The notes beneath the pieces were generated by a model that saw nothing but the letters and a program-made list of their open reading frames with translations, was not told the DNA's origin and did not search any database. DNA of 64,000 bases from Cyclobacterium amurskyense (GTDB lineage Bacteria > Bacteroidota > Bacteroidia > Cytophagales > Cyclobacteriaceae), in NCBI RefSeq assembly GCF_001050135.1, contig NZ_CP012040.1, positions 1,302,001-1,366,000 on the forward strand. The letters run 5' to 3'. Position 1 is the stretch's first letter; each line of letters begins with the position of its first letter. Positions 9,411 through 19,451 of the stretch are shown in pieces. Both the position numbers and the translations under genes were made by a program.

Positions 9411-10310
9411 ATGAAACAATATAGCAAGTTTTTATTCTACAGTTTTATTTTAAGTGTATTTGCCATATGGAGCTGCGGATCGAAAAATACTGAGTCAGCA
9501 AAGGAAGAGTCCAGCGATGAAATAGAAGTTGAACAGGCTGCTGTGGCCGCCTCTCTGGAAAAGGTATGGGAAACCGCGGCTGAGCTTACCACAAATGAGT
9601 CGGCGCATTATGAAGAAAGTGATGGAATGATTTATGTTGCCAATATAGAAGGTGGTCCTTCAGAAAAAGATGGTGTTGGCTCAATCTCCAAACTAAACGC
9701 CAAAGGAGAGATCGTTGAAAGAAATTGGGTAAGTGGGTTGAATGCACCTAAAGGAATGACCGTAATGGGTGATTACCTGTACGTTACTGATGTAGACAGG
9801 TTATTAGAGATTGAAATGGCTACCGGAAAAATCAACAAATCCTATGAGGTAGAAAATGCGGTGTTTTTGAACGATGCAGACAACGATGGGAATAGGGTCT
9901 ATTTCACAGACATGAAAGCCAATAAAATCTTATTCCTAGAAAATGGTGAGATCAAAACATTTGCAGAAAACCAGCCCAATATCAATGGATTACGTATAGG
10001 TAATGGCAACACATTGTATGGACTTGATGCCGATGGTTTTAAACAATATAAAAGCGATGGGAGTTTTGAAATCATAAACAGTGCTGTTACCGGTGGTGAT
10101 GGTTTAATCGTTCTTGATGAAGATACTTTTATTGCCAGTAAATGGGGTGGTGAAATTTACCTTATCCAAAATGGTCAGGAAGTGAAATTATTGGACACTT
10201 CAGCCGAAGAGTCAAATACAGCAGACATCGGCTATATTCCTGAGGAAAATTTGGTGATTGTTCCTACCTTCTTTAAAAACAAAGTAGTAGCTTATAAACT
10301 CTCCTATTAG
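9411..10310 (+). CDS. Propeller lipoprotein, SMP-30-like
   Basis: 299 residues with a lipoprotein signal (lipobox near AIWSCGSKN, Cys about residue 22) and an acidic linker. The rest reads as a repeated beta-propeller: VSGLNAPKGMTVMGDYLYVTDVDRLLEID-like, then LNDADNDGNRVYFTDMKANKILF, then NGLRIGNGNTLYGLD. The 'gl.aPkGm.v..d.LYVtD' pattern is typical of SMP-30/NHL-like folds. No catalytic role can be assigned because the lactonase metal ligands are not clearly present. It sits 188 bp upstream of the desaturase on the same strand, with no terminator between them that I could find. Confidence 0.7.
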   Translation: MKQYSKFLFYSFILSVFAIWSCGSKNTESAKEESSDEIEVEQAAVAASLEKVWETAAELTTNESAHYEESDGMIYVANIEGGPSEKDGVGSISKLNAKGEIVERNWVSGLNAPKGMTVMGDYLYVTDVDRLLEIEMATGKINKSYEVENAVFLNDADNDGNRVYFTDMKANKILFLENGEIKTFAENQPNINGLRIGNGNTLYGLDADGFKQYKSDGSFEIINSAVTGGDGLIVLDEDTFIASKWGGEIYLIQNGQEVKLLDTSAEESNTADIGYIPEENLVIVPTFFKNKVVAYKLSY

Positions 10311-10498
10311 CCTTAGAGCAATTGTTTTTATGAAATTGAATGAATTTGCCGGTACAATCGTTATATTATAGAATAATGTGTCAGATTTAAACCTGTAAAA
10401 AGGTTCTGATTTGCCGGTGTTGTTAGTTAAATTGTAGTAAGGTGTTAATATTTTGGAATATACCAATAAATTGACATCATAATGCGAAAGCCTAATTT

Positions 10499-11503
10499 AT
10501 GAAGAAGTCAGAAAATATTAATTACGAACTTGAAAAGAATGCCGAAGTTATCAGCCAGCTGAACGACTTTGTGACAGAAACCGTAGGGACTACCCTTATG
10601 GATCCCGATGATTGTTGGCAACCAACTGATTTTCTTCCTGATATGACACAACCTGATGCAATCGATCAGGTAAAAGAACTAAGGGAAAGAGCAGCTGTAA
10701 TTCCTGACACCATCATCACTTCGTTGATTGGAAACATGATAACGGAAGAGGCACTTCCCAGCTATCAAACCTATTTCAATATGTTGGAAGGGGTAAATGA
10801 AGATGGTTCTCTTATTAGCGACCAAGGTTGGGTACAATGGACCAAAGCCTGGACCGCAGAAGAGAATCGACACGGTGATCTGTTGAACAAATACTTGTAC
10901 TTATCAGGCAGAGCTGATATGAGAAAAGTGGAACAAACCATTCATCGATTAATCTACAATGGTTTTGATCCCAGATCTGAGAAAGACCCTTATCAAGCCA
11001 TCGTTTATACTTCCTTTCAAGAAAGAGCAACCAAAATCTCCCATGTTAATACAGGTAAATTAGCCGATAAAGCTGGGGATTATGTATTGGGGAAAATCTG
11101 TAAGCAGATAGCAGGTGATGAGGCAAGACATGAAAAAGCTTATAAAAGCTTTATGTCAGAAATCATAAAAATTGATCCTAGCGGAGCTGTTCTTGCGTTT
11201 GAAAAAATGATGAGAAAACAAATCGTTATGCCTGCAGTATTAATGGCAAAAGGTGGTAGTAACCCAAGCTTGTTTGATCAGTTTTCTGCTATTACTCAGA
11301 AAGTAGGTATTTATACTGGCTGGGATTATGCACGTATAATCGATCACTTGGTAAAACTTTGGGAAATAGAAACTGTTACAGGTTTAAATGAAGCGGCTTC
11401 AAAAGCTCAAGAATACCTTTCTGGCCTGTCCTCAAGGTACATGAGATTGGCTGACCGAATGAAAACACCAGACGAAATTAGTTTGGCATGGATAAGTAAA
11501 TAA
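10499..11503 (+). CDS. Acyl-ACP desaturase
   Basis: 334 residues of the soluble ferritin-like acyl-ACP desaturase family. The two di-iron half-sites are present: E121-E122-x2-H125 (AEENRHGDLLNKYLYLSGR) and E208-x2-H211 (AGDEARHEKAYKSF), plus the intermediate QERATKISH with E174. The enzyme puts a cis double bond in acyl-ACP using reduced ferredoxin and oxygen in the cytoplasm, and so sets membrane fluidity. The ATG at 10499 comes straight after AATTT with no Shine-Dalgarno, usual in this phylum. A strong hairpin terminator starts 9 bp beyond the stop. Confidence 0.9.
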   Translation: MKKSENINYELEKNAEVISQLNDFVTETVGTTLMDPDDCWQPTDFLPDMTQPDAIDQVKELRERAAVIPDTIITSLIGNMITEEALPSYQTYFNMLEGVNEDGSLISDQGWVQWTKAWTAEENRHGDLLNKYLYLSGRADMRKVEQTIHRLIYNGFDPRSEKDPYQAIVYTSFQERATKISHVNTGKLADKAGDYVLGKICKQIAGDEARHEKAYKSFMSEIIKIDPSGAVLAFEKMMRKQIVMPAVLMAKGGSNPSLFDQFSAITQKVGIYTGWDYARIIDHLVKLWEIETVTGLNEAASKAQEYLSGLSSRYMRLADRMKTPDEISLAWISK

Positions 11504-11511
11504 AAGGGCTA

Positions 11512-11539
11512 AAAAAAAATATTTAAAAATGCCCTTTTT
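11512..11539 (+). terminator. Intrinsic terminator of the desaturase gene
   Basis: AAAAGGGC (11512-11519) pairs with GCCCTTTT (11531-11538) across an A-rich loop and ends in a T tract, just after the stop codon. Confidence 0.75.
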
Positions 11540-11612
11540 AAGATTTAAGTAAAACTGGAGTTCAAAAAGTTGCTTAATCACCCATGACAAATATACCTAA
11601 TATGCGATCTTC

Positions 11613-11640
11613 AAAAAATACCCCAATTGGGGTATTTTTT
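11613..11640. terminator. Second perfect hairpin, likely bidirectional terminator
   Basis: AAAAAATACCCC (11613-11624), loop AATT, GGGGTATTTTTT (11629-11640): a perfect 12-bp stem followed by more T. It separates the desaturase from the converging gene at 11881 and can work on both strands. Confidence 0.8.
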
Positions 11641-11670
11641 TTGCATTTTCGATCCAATAATACAATTGAA

Positions 11671-11879
11671 CCCGAAATATGCAATAGACAATCTATTACG
11701 TGCTGAAATCACTTCAAAATCAGGCACGCTGTTCCTGTTTATAATTTCACTATGGTGATGCCCTGCTAAAATCTACAAACACCCTGATTTTCTTTCGATT
11801 ACAATACTTTTGATAAACATGGTACAGGCTTTACCCCCGACTATTGTCAGGGCGGAGAAATTCAATTAATCAATCCGGG
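11671..11879 (+). mobile_element. MITE-like repeat, copy A (oldest looking)
   Basis: 209 bp. It starts CCCGAAATATGCAATAGAC and ends AATCCGGG, like the other five copies, but carries many substitutions and its internal hairpins CATAGC/GCTATG and CCCGT/ACGGG are degraded. The flanks TTGAA (11666-11670) and CTTAA (11880-11884) are no longer a perfect duplication, which fits an old insertion. The right end abuts the stop codon of the minus-strand gene at 11881. No ORF inside. Confidence 0.85.
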
Positions 11880-11880
11880 C

Positions 11881-14673
11881 TTAAGGAATAACTTGATATT
11901 TCTTTTTCTGGTAGCCAAAGCGACCATCCTCGGAAATTGCTTCAATAATAAGCATATGATCCCCTAACACATCCCCATTGTAAAAGTCAACTGAAACAGC
12001 ACCCTCAGCGCCAATTTTAAGGTTTGAATCCCAGTGAATAAGCGATCGTAAATCAGGCTTTTGGCTTAGCCGTGCATCAGGGCTTTTGTATTTTGGTGTG
12101 TAAAACTCCCTTTTTGGTGAAAAGACTGGTAATACAGTATCTAGTGTTCCTAATGAAGGTTTTTCTAACCCTAATACTCCAATTCTATCTTTAGTATATA
12201 CAGATATAATGTGCCCCATATAGGGTGCTTCCAATGGATTGGTTTCAGGAAATACCGTTAGGTACTGCTTTTTAAAAAATTTCGCATGCTTTATTATCTC
12301 AATTTGATCGATAATATCAGGGGACATATGGGGAACCAAATCGTAAAGGTCTTTTTCAAGTAACTTCCCATCAATGGCCAGCAAGGTAGGCTCGTCTTTT
12401 CCACCTAAGACATGTGCAAGCATAAAACCATCAGAAAACTGCTCAATCATTACCTGATCTGAAAAATTAAACATTAGAATGCTAAATAAGCCATAAGACC
12501 ATTTTTCTTCTTTTTCACGAATAAGTCCTCCGGGAATTATAAAGTCAGGTTGCCCGAAGCTTTTATGGGCTGCCTCCATTTCTGGAGACAAGAGAAAATC
12601 TTCAACAAGCACTTCCTCTAAATCATTGAAACCATTGAGCATGTTAAAATTCTCTTCAGCTTTAATTCTTCTATTGCTGGATTGAATGGTCTCCTTAATA
12701 TTGTGCTCCACTTCAGCTGATAAAGGTAGATTTTGAAAATAAATTTTAGGTGTTTTGATTGAATCCAGAGAAAAAGAGAATCTTTTTTCTTTACCCAAAC
12801 GATCATTGGCCTTAAGGAGCACCCTCATTCGCTGTCCATAAGCATCGTCCAATAAAAAAAAAAAATTCCCTGTGCTATCTGTAGTTTGTGAATAAATTAT
12901 AGATTTATTTCCAAATGAAGCCAAAGTCAGATTTATATTGTTAACACTATTTTTTCTACCTAAAACCGGCGGCAAAACCTTACCACTTAAAGTGAGCCCT
13001 TGTTGTGGGTCTATTATAGTAGCGCGCTTCTGACTAACAGGATAATTATAACTGCGCCATCCCTGAGTAAGCATAAGTGCCTCCATAGCTTCATGCCTTT
13101 CTGAATTCTCTTCATTAAAATAAAAACCAGGGTCTTCTACTTCTCCTTTTAGCTCCGAACTTAGTAGAAAATATGAACGAATATTATTCTCCTTGCCCAT
13201 TGTACCGTGTTCATCATTGACAACCATTACAGAAATACTGCTCGCAGGGGCTTTGGTTTTATATCCAGAGATTTTGATATGCAATTTCGTTTGTTCTCTT
13301 TGCCTGTAACTGTTTTTGTCAATTTCTAAACTAACATCTAACTTCTGTTCACTATTATCATTATAATACAAGCGCTGTACTATCAGTTCATGTGCATGGT
13401 TCTTTACTGTAAAAACTATAATTCCTTCAGGCAATTGATCCGCAGGCAGAGTTGATACTAGCTGTCCTTCTTTTAATTTCCCCTCTATTAAAAAATAATC
13501 TACACCTCTGCAACTGGCACTTATAAAAACACTATCTTCCAGCTCATTGGAAGCAAGGGCTAAGCGTAGTTTTTCGTTGAATTTAGCAACAGACAATACT
13601 GTACCATTGGCCATTACTTTTGGCAAAGGATAAACCTTTGTTGAATCTTTTACATTTGGAAGGGAAACTCTTGCATGATAATTGGCTAGGCTGTCCGGTT
13701 GAAGATACAATACCCCCATTCCAAGTACATTGCTTTTAAAATCTGTGACCTTATTCCCCAGACCATCATAGACAGTTCCTTCAATCTTAATTCCTTTTCC
13801 ATCTGACCCAATTGCTTTGAAGGCCACTTTGCTACCAAAACCATGGACCAAATGTCCGCTTTCCGGGAAAAATTGAATATCTGGCAAAGCATCGTTTAAA
13901 TAAACCGTTTTACTGAACTGAAGTTTTTCCTCAACATCAAACGAAAGTGAAACCCAAGACTGTTCCCTTTCTAGGTCATAGCTCAAGGGGTATTGCCCCT
14001 CTCTATTTCTTTTGATAATGACAGTATCACGGCCTTCCCCCCAATCCAGATATACTTGAATTTCTCTGTCTAGCGCTTCTCCAATTTCCCCAAGTCCTAA
14101 TACCCCTTTTAACTTAAATAACTCCCTGTTTTCCTCAATGCTCAGATCGATAACAGGATACTCCTTTGGTTCACCATTTATTGACACAATATTGATATAG
14201 GAACTAAAAATAAAATCATCTTCAAAATTAAGGTTCCATTTGGTATATGCTCGAATCATATAACGTCCTTGGGGATAGCTATCTTCAAGTTCCAAAGAAC
14301 CTTCTCCTATACCCTGCTCTAGTTTCACCAATTTATGTAATAGTACTTCTCCATCCACCCCTATTAGATCAACATAAAGCAGTCCACTAAGCCTAGAAGG
14401 CAAATTACTTTGGGCATCTAAAACGATGGCCTTAAACCAAATGATTTGGTCGATTGCAAATACGGTTGAGGTGAGCTGCAGGTATATCTTCTCTGCAGCA
14501 GGTGCAGAAAAAGCTTCTTGTTTTTCTTCTTGGGAATGAGCCTCAGGAATATGGAATAACAATAAATAAACACATAAAAACAAGCCAACACACTTGTAAA
14601 TCAATAAAATACCGGGACTACTGAAATAGACCAAAGATCTGTTGATTGATTTAGTAATTAGGTTTGTGATCAA
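11881..14673 (-). CDS. Large exported protein with MG2-like and plug-like domains
   Basis: 930 residues with an unusually late hydrophobic signal segment (about 22-45, ending HIPEAHSQ). After it comes EKIYLQLTSTVFAIDQIIWFKAIVLDA, an alpha-2-macroglobulin MG2-type strand pattern, then YPQGRYMIRAYTKW. Further Ig-like modules follow (SISVMVVNDEHG; GLTLSGKVLPPV carboxypeptidase-regulatory-like). Near 780-860, PTLLAIDGKLLEKDLYDLVPHMSPDIIDQIEIIKHA resembles a TonB-receptor plug remnant. This architecture is common in Bacteroidota as 'TonB-dependent receptor-like' proteins without a barrel; the function is unknown. The stop codon touches mobile repeat copy A. Confidence 0.65.
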   Translation of the reverse strand: MITNLITKSINRSLVYFSSPGILLIYKCVGLFLCVYLLLFHIPEAHSQEEKQEAFSAPAAEKIYLQLTSTVFAIDQIIWFKAIVLDAQSNLPSRLSGLLYVDLIGVDGEVLLHKLVKLEQGIGEGSLELEDSYPQGRYMIRAYTKWNLNFEDDFIFSSYINIVSINGEPKEYPVIDLSIEENRELFKLKGVLGLGEIGEALDREIQVYLDWGEGRDTVIIKRNREGQYPLSYDLEREQSWVSLSFDVEEKLQFSKTVYLNDALPDIQFFPESGHLVHGFGSKVAFKAIGSDGKGIKIEGTVYDGLGNKVTDFKSNVLGMGVLYLQPDSLANYHARVSLPNVKDSTKVYPLPKVMANGTVLSVAKFNEKLRLALASNELEDSVFISASCRGVDYFLIEGKLKEGQLVSTLPADQLPEGIIVFTVKNHAHELIVQRLYYNDNSEQKLDVSLEIDKNSYRQREQTKLHIKISGYKTKAPASSISVMVVNDEHGTMGKENNIRSYFLLSSELKGEVEDPGFYFNEENSERHEAMEALMLTQGWRSYNYPVSQKRATIIDPQQGLTLSGKVLPPVLGRKNSVNNINLTLASFGNKSIIYSQTTDSTGNFFFLLDDAYGQRMRVLLKANDRLGKEKRFSFSLDSIKTPKIYFQNLPLSAEVEHNIKETIQSSNRRIKAEENFNMLNGFNDLEEVLVEDFLLSPEMEAAHKSFGQPDFIIPGGLIREKEEKWSYGLFSILMFNFSDQVMIEQFSDGFMLAHVLGGKDEPTLLAIDGKLLEKDLYDLVPHMSPDIIDQIEIIKHAKFFKKQYLTVFPETNPLEAPYMGHIISVYTKDRIGVLGLEKPSLGTLDTVLPVFSPKREFYTPKYKSPDARLSQKPDLRSLIHWDSNLKIGAEGAVSVDFYNGDVLGDHMLIIEAISEDGRFGYQKKKYQVIP

Positions 14674-14862
14674 AACATTACCTGTTATCGGATTATTTTT
14701 TCCTTAATGTGAAGACATACCTCAACATTAAACCTTTCAAAAATTACTCATTTTAATTTCGGTTTCCAAGGCTTGACAAAATCACTATGTTAAATGCATC
14801 CATTCATCTCCTTCATTGTGAAATAATGCTAATCCTACCCGGTAAGCATTCAGGCAAATCAA

Positions 14863-16992
14863 TTATTTGCTTTCTTTAATCTCTGACAAGGCTACTTTTA
14901 GTTCAAAATAGCTGTATTTTTCCCCGAAATGATCTTTCAATTTTTTAAGTCCAAAATCCTCAATTTTATTGGCAACGGCTACGATAGCTTGGGCATCTTC
15001 CTCGCTCAGGAAAGTTTTTTTATCTAATTTATTTTCCTCAATCAAGCGCACTATATGCCCTTCGATTGTGGTTTTAGCGAGGCTGCGGACTTGAGCAATT
15101 TGAAAAATAGTTTTACCTTCCTTATAAAGTTCAAACGTTTCCTGGACGGAAGCTGATGGAGCCGTTTTTATTTTGCGAACTACTGGAGCTCCTGTTTTTT
15201 TTGGAGGAACAATATTATTCTCCTTTATATGGGTTGTTATCACCTTTAAAAAGGCTTCTCCATACCTTTCTAATTTAAGCTGACCAATCCCACTAACTCG
15301 AATTAATTCCCTTTCGTTTTTGGGATACTGTTGACTCATTTCCACAAGAGTAGCATCTGAAAAAACAATATAAGGAGGAACATTCTGGGCATCTGCCAGT
15401 TCTTTCCGGGTAGTTCTAAGTTTATCGAAAAGTGCTTCATCCTTTTCTGTACTTGATTCAGTTCGTTTGAACACCTCTTCTTCCATGGACAATAGGAATT
15501 TCTCCTTAAGCTTCAATTTCTCCCAGCCCAAATCACTTAATTTCAACACAGGCATTTTTGGATCTTCCTGCAGAAGGTAGCCTTCTGCAATAAGTTGAAA
15601 TCCCAATCGTTTCCAAAAGTCTTCTGACCTGTCTTTCCCTATACCATAAACTGACAATGACTTTTGACTTTCGGTTACCTTAGCTGCCTGAGAACCTCTT
15701 AAAACCAGAATAACATGTCCTAAACCAAATTGTTGCCCAAGCCGCACCACGGCCGACAACAACATTTGAGAAAAAACAGTCATGTCTGACTTGTTGTTTT
15801 TCTGAAAACAAACATCACAATTGCCACAATCCTGAGGATATTCCTCACCAAAGTAATTAAGCAAATACCTGCGTCTACAAGACTTGGTTTGGCAAAACTG
15901 AACCATGGTGTTCATTTTTGCCTTCATGTGCTTAACATAATCTTCATTTTCGGCACTCTCTATCATTCTCCTCAGTGTGATACTATCGCCTAAGCTATAG
16001 AACAACAATGCCTCTCCAGGCAAACCATCCCTACCCGCTCTACCGGTCTCTTGATAATAGCTCTCTATATTTTGAGGCATATTGGTATGCACTACAAATC
16101 GGACATTGGACTTGTCTATCCCCATCCCAAAGGCAATGGTAGCTACAATTATTTTAACCTCATCCTTTATAAACTTCTCTTGATTTTCTTGCCGAATATC
16201 TTTGCTTAAACCTGCATGATATGGCAATGCTGAGAAGCCATTCGCATTTAGTTTAGAAGCAGTGGCTTCTACAGACTTCCTGGACAGGCAATAGACAATA
16301 CCAGAATCATTGGGCCTTAGGTGAAGGAAATCAACCAGTTTACCAAAAGCGTCAGACCTTAAGGCAACTCTATAGGTAATATTAGGCCGATCAAATGAGG
16401 AAATAAACCATTCGGGCTTATTCAGTGAAAGCCTGCTAGCAATGTCTTGTCTAGTTAACTTATCTGCAGTAGCTGTTAAAGCCAGAAAGGGTGTTTCTGG
16501 AAATGCTTTCCTTAGTGCCCCCAACTTTAAATATTCTGGTCTAAAGTCATGCCCCCATTGTGATACACAGTGGGCTTCATCAACAGCCACCAAAGAAAGA
16601 TTCATCTCCTTGAGTGCATTAACCAATGGATAGCCACCAGAAAAAAGACGCTCGGGTGCTACATACAATAGCTTTATACCACCATTCATGGCCTGATCAG
16701 AAACATGTCTTTGCTCACTGATATCCATGGTGGAATTCAGAAATGCTGCAGGAATACCGATTTCATTCATCGCATCTACCTGATCCTTCATCAGAGCTAT
16801 CAAGGGAGAAACTACTAGGGTGAGTCCTGGTAAAACCATTGCAGGAACCTGATAGCAAACAGATTTACCAGCACCTGTGGGCATTAGCGCTATACAATCT
16901 TTCTTTTCAAGTACTTGACGAATAATCGATTCCTGCTGACCTCTAAAAGAATCGTATCCGTAATATTTTTTTAATACTTCTATTGGTTTCAT
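14863..16992 (-). CDS. recQ: ATP-dependent DNA helicase RecQ
   Basis: I choose the ATG at 16992 (MKPIEVLKKYYGYDSFRGQQ) rather than the upstream Met at 17040, because the extra 16 residues are unlike the family; this gives 709 residues. The helicase core shows Walker A MPTGAGKSVCYQ, the DEAH box AVDEAHCVSQWGHDFRPEY and motif VI QETGRAGRDG. The zinc-binding cysteines lie in CQTKSCRRRYLLNYFG and CGNCDVCF, followed by winged-helix, HRDC (YIVFSDATLVEMSQQYP) and a C-terminal HTH domain. RecQ unwinds DNA 3' to 5' in recombination and fork repair. No operon partner on either side. Confidence 0.93.
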   Translation of the reverse strand: MKPIEVLKKYYGYDSFRGQQESIIRQVLEKKDCIALMPTGAGKSVCYQVPAMVLPGLTLVVSPLIALMKDQVDAMNEIGIPAAFLNSTMDISEQRHVSDQAMNGGIKLLYVAPERLFSGGYPLVNALKEMNLSLVAVDEAHCVSQWGHDFRPEYLKLGALRKAFPETPFLALTATADKLTRQDIASRLSLNKPEWFISSFDRPNITYRVALRSDAFGKLVDFLHLRPNDSGIVYCLSRKSVEATASKLNANGFSALPYHAGLSKDIRQENQEKFIKDEVKIIVATIAFGMGIDKSNVRFVVHTNMPQNIESYYQETGRAGRDGLPGEALLFYSLGDSITLRRMIESAENEDYVKHMKAKMNTMVQFCQTKSCRRRYLLNYFGEEYPQDCGNCDVCFQKNNKSDMTVFSQMLLSAVVRLGQQFGLGHVILVLRGSQAAKVTESQKSLSVYGIGKDRSEDFWKRLGFQLIAEGYLLQEDPKMPVLKLSDLGWEKLKLKEKFLLSMEEEVFKRTESSTEKDEALFDKLRTTRKELADAQNVPPYIVFSDATLVEMSQQYPKNERELIRVSGIGQLKLERYGEAFLKVITTHIKENNIVPPKKTGAPVVRKIKTAPSASVQETFELYKEGKTIFQIAQVRSLAKTTIEGHIVRLIEENKLDKKTFLSEEDAQAIVAVANKIEDFGLKKLKDHFGEKYSYFELKVALSEIKESK

Positions 16993-17099
16993 GCAGGAGA
17001 GGGTTTGCGCAAATGGTAAAAAGAATCCTAAATTTAACACAATAAGATGTCCTTTTCAACCTCCGAGCATAGCATACTACCTAACCTTATTCATTTTAA

Positions 17100-17308
17100 C
17101 CCGGATTATGTAATAGGATTTCTCCGTCCTGACAATAGTCAGGGGTGAAGCCTGTCCCGTGTTTACGGGAAGTGTTGCAATCGCAAGAAAATCAGGATGT
17201 TTGGAGATTTTAGCATAGCACCGCTATGGTGAAATTGAAAACAGCAACGAAGTGGCTGATTTTAAAGCGATTTCAGCACGAAATAGAATGTCTATTGCAT
17301 ATTTCGGG
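17100..17308 (-). mobile_element. MITE-like repeat, copy B
   Basis: 209 bp in reverse orientation. Flanked by a perfect 5-bp target duplication TTTAA (17095-17099 and 17309-17313). Termini and all four internal hairpins are conserved (AATAGA/TCTATT, CATAGC/GCTATG, CCCGT/ACGGG, CTGAC/GTCAG). It lies between the 5' end of recQ and the 3' end of the next minus-strand gene, so it may sit in recQ's promoter region. Confidence 0.9.
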
Positions 17309-17399
17309 TTTAAAAGTAATCCACTGTAATTAGAGTGTCCCTTTATGATTGAATAGGTTTAGATCGCAGGTCACCGCTTTTTCAATTTGGGGTAAAATT

Positions 17400-17431
17400 A
17401 AAAGTAGCCCTCCTATTGGAAAGCTACTTTT
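17400..17431 (-). terminator. Intrinsic terminator of the T9SS cargo gene
   Basis: AAAAGTAGC (17400-17408) pairs with GCTACTTTT (17423-17431), with an inner TCC/GGA pairing. It lies about 50 bp beyond the stop of the gene at 17482 and is followed by T-rich sequence on the minus strand. Confidence 0.65.
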
Positions 17432-17481
17432 AATTTAAAAAATTTATTTAAATACAATCATCCAAAAAAATGGGTGATAAA

Positions 17482-19206
17482 CTAAATCTTCATGATTTTC
17501 ATTCTATAAGCTTCTCCTTGATAAAAAACTTCCAAAACACCTACTCCTCTACTGGCATTGCTCACCACTGTTTGTAACCATTGGTCAAGCTCAATCCCTA
17601 CTTCACCTTCAAAGCTTGAAGAAGAGGAAGTCTGTAAGAACCTTACATTAATGGTTCCTGTAACATCTCCAGATACCAATTTAATGTTTAATGATGATCC
17701 ATCCGTAGGGTTTGGATAGGCAGACCATTTTATTAGTTCACTGCTAGGAACCTGAGCAGAAGCCTTGATAGACACCACATCACTTACCATCTGATTACCA
17801 TCAAAATCAACTTGTCTGATCCTATAATAAACCATACCTACCAACTCCTTCAATTCCTTGTCTTCAAAAGAATACCTGCTTACATCATTTGTCCATCCTG
17901 AGGCATTGATTTCAGTGATTTTTTCAAAGTTGCCAATACCACCAATAGAACGCTCAACTTCAAAATGACTGTTACCATCTTCAGAAGCCGTTTCCCAAAC
18001 CAGTTGAGAGGCATTGTCATTGGTAACCTCTACATCAAATGATTTCCATATAACTGGTAGTGCAAAACATCCACTTCCGTAAAATGAATTCCCTTTAAGG
18101 TTAATGTGGTAGGTAGTCTCTTTTGTGGAGTTAGGATAATCACAAACATACATTGCGCCATCATCCTTCCCGTTCACCTTAGCACCACCGCTAGCTACAA
18201 GCGTTCCTCCTACCATTACCTCACTATTGTCTTCCAAAGTTATTGTACCATTGGTCATCCCAATATTACCATGTATTGTTCCTCTTGACTTGTCTTTTAA
18301 TTTGATATCAGCCCCTCCACTCGTAGTATAATTCGACTCAAAGGAAAATTCAGCATCGCCTTCTACTGTCATTGATCCACCATACCCCATATCAACATCT
18401 CCAATTAAACGGATACTTGCATGGTCCTTCAAATTAATTGACCCGCTACTTCCAGTAGAAGAAGTTCCTCCTACAATTAGCGTACTCATTTTATACATGT
18501 TTAATGAACCATTTCCAATAAGCATATTTCCAGTAACATCAGCTTCTCCCGAAAACTCTGATGAACCAATATTAATTTCTCCACCTGATGAATAGTTAAG
18601 ATCAACTGTCTGAAAATGTCCAAATATGTTTAGAATACTCCTACTTTTTACGTGGGTTTCTTCATTAACCACTAACATTCCACCTTCTTCAATGGTGATT
18701 TCTGGCTTATTGTCTCCTATTTCAAAATTATTAATAGTCATTTTCGCATTGTTAGGAACTACAATTTCCACGGCTCTATCAATATCAAATTTTCCATTTA
18801 CTACCAACTCAGCACCTTCAGCCAAGGTTATTGTTGGTACAGATCCTCCACCGTTTATAGTGATATTATCTTCAAAAATTAATTTTCCATTTGGCCCAAC
18901 CTCAAGACTTGAAAAAACTCCGCTACCAAAACCTGAAATATTCCCATTATATGTAACCTCATGATTAATAACAACAGTAACCTCACAGCCCCAGTTTTTA
19001 GAAATAGGTGGTTGTCCGTTACTTAAGTTGCTCCATTGAGAACAGCTCGTAGAACTTTGCCATGTATTATTCGATTTCCACTCCCCATCCTTTGTACTTA
19101 TAAAGTCCTGAGAATAGGCAGTTTCAGAAGCCAACCCGATAGCAATCGTGAAGATCACAATAATAAAACTGTTAAATGACTGAGTAGAATTAAAAAGGAC
19201 TTTCAT
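17482..19206 (-). CDS. Secreted repeat-rich protein with T9SS sorting domain
   Basis: 574 residues, with a signal peptide ending TAYSQ. Residues about 30-100 (GEWKSNNTWQSS, VTVVINHEVTYNGNIS) resemble the G8/'parallel beta' opening of Bacteroidota surface proteins, then a run of short strands (LEVGPNGKLIFEDNITINGG; GSINLKDHASIRLIGDV; GTITLEDNSEVMVGGTL) predicts a right-handed beta helix. Around 395-480 a fibronectin-like module (VEVTNDNASQLVWETASEDGNSHFEVERS, FEDKELKELVGMVYYRIRQVDFDGN) precedes the sorting domain (WSAYPNPTDGSSLNIKL), typical of type IX cargo. So the product is probably anchored on the cell surface or released. The binding partner is unknown. Confidence 0.75.
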   Translation of the reverse strand: MKVLFNSTQSFNSFIIVIFTIAIGLASETAYSQDFISTKDGEWKSNNTWQSSTSCSQWSNLSNGQPPISKNWGCEVTVVINHEVTYNGNISGFGSGVFSSLEVGPNGKLIFEDNITINGGGSVPTITLAEGAELVVNGKFDIDRAVEIVVPNNAKMTINNFEIGDNKPEITIEEGGMLVVNEETHVKSRSILNIFGHFQTVDLNYSSGGEINIGSSEFSGEADVTGNMLIGNGSLNMYKMSTLIVGGTSSTGSSGSINLKDHASIRLIGDVDMGYGGSMTVEGDAEFSFESNYTTSGGADIKLKDKSRGTIHGNIGMTNGTITLEDNSEVMVGGTLVASGGAKVNGKDDGAMYVCDYPNSTKETTYHINLKGNSFYGSGCFALPVIWKSFDVEVTNDNASQLVWETASEDGNSHFEVERSIGGIGNFEKITEINASGWTNDVSRYSFEDKELKELVGMVYYRIRQVDFDGNQMVSDVVSIKASAQVPSSELIKWSAYPNPTDGSSLNIKLVSGDVTGTINVRFLQTSSSSSFEGEVGIELDQWLQTVVSNASRGVGVLEVFYQGEAYRMKIMKI

Positions 19207-19367
19207 TGCTGTTTGTTTTAATTAACAGTATAAAAGTACCTTCAAAACCCGCCGTTTAGGGGAATAATCGATAAACGCAGGATTTCTGGGGTTAAAGCAT
19301 GAGAAAACAAAGGTTAAATAAAAAGGAAAATCAAAAATCTGTATTCAAAAAGTGTTTTTTATGGTTT

Positions 19368-19406
19368 AAAAAGCAAAAACCCGTATAAAACGGGTTTTTG
19401 CTTTTT
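19368..19406 (-). terminator. Strong intrinsic terminator of rho
   Basis: A perfect 17-bp stem (19368-19384 with 19390-19406) and 5-nt loop: AAAAAGCAAAAACCCGT and its complement. On the minus strand it follows the rho stop by about 45 bp and ends in TTTTT. Confidence 0.85.
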
Positions 19407-19451
19407 GGCCATTGGCCTTAAATATTTGATAGAACTTAACAGCTTTATAGA

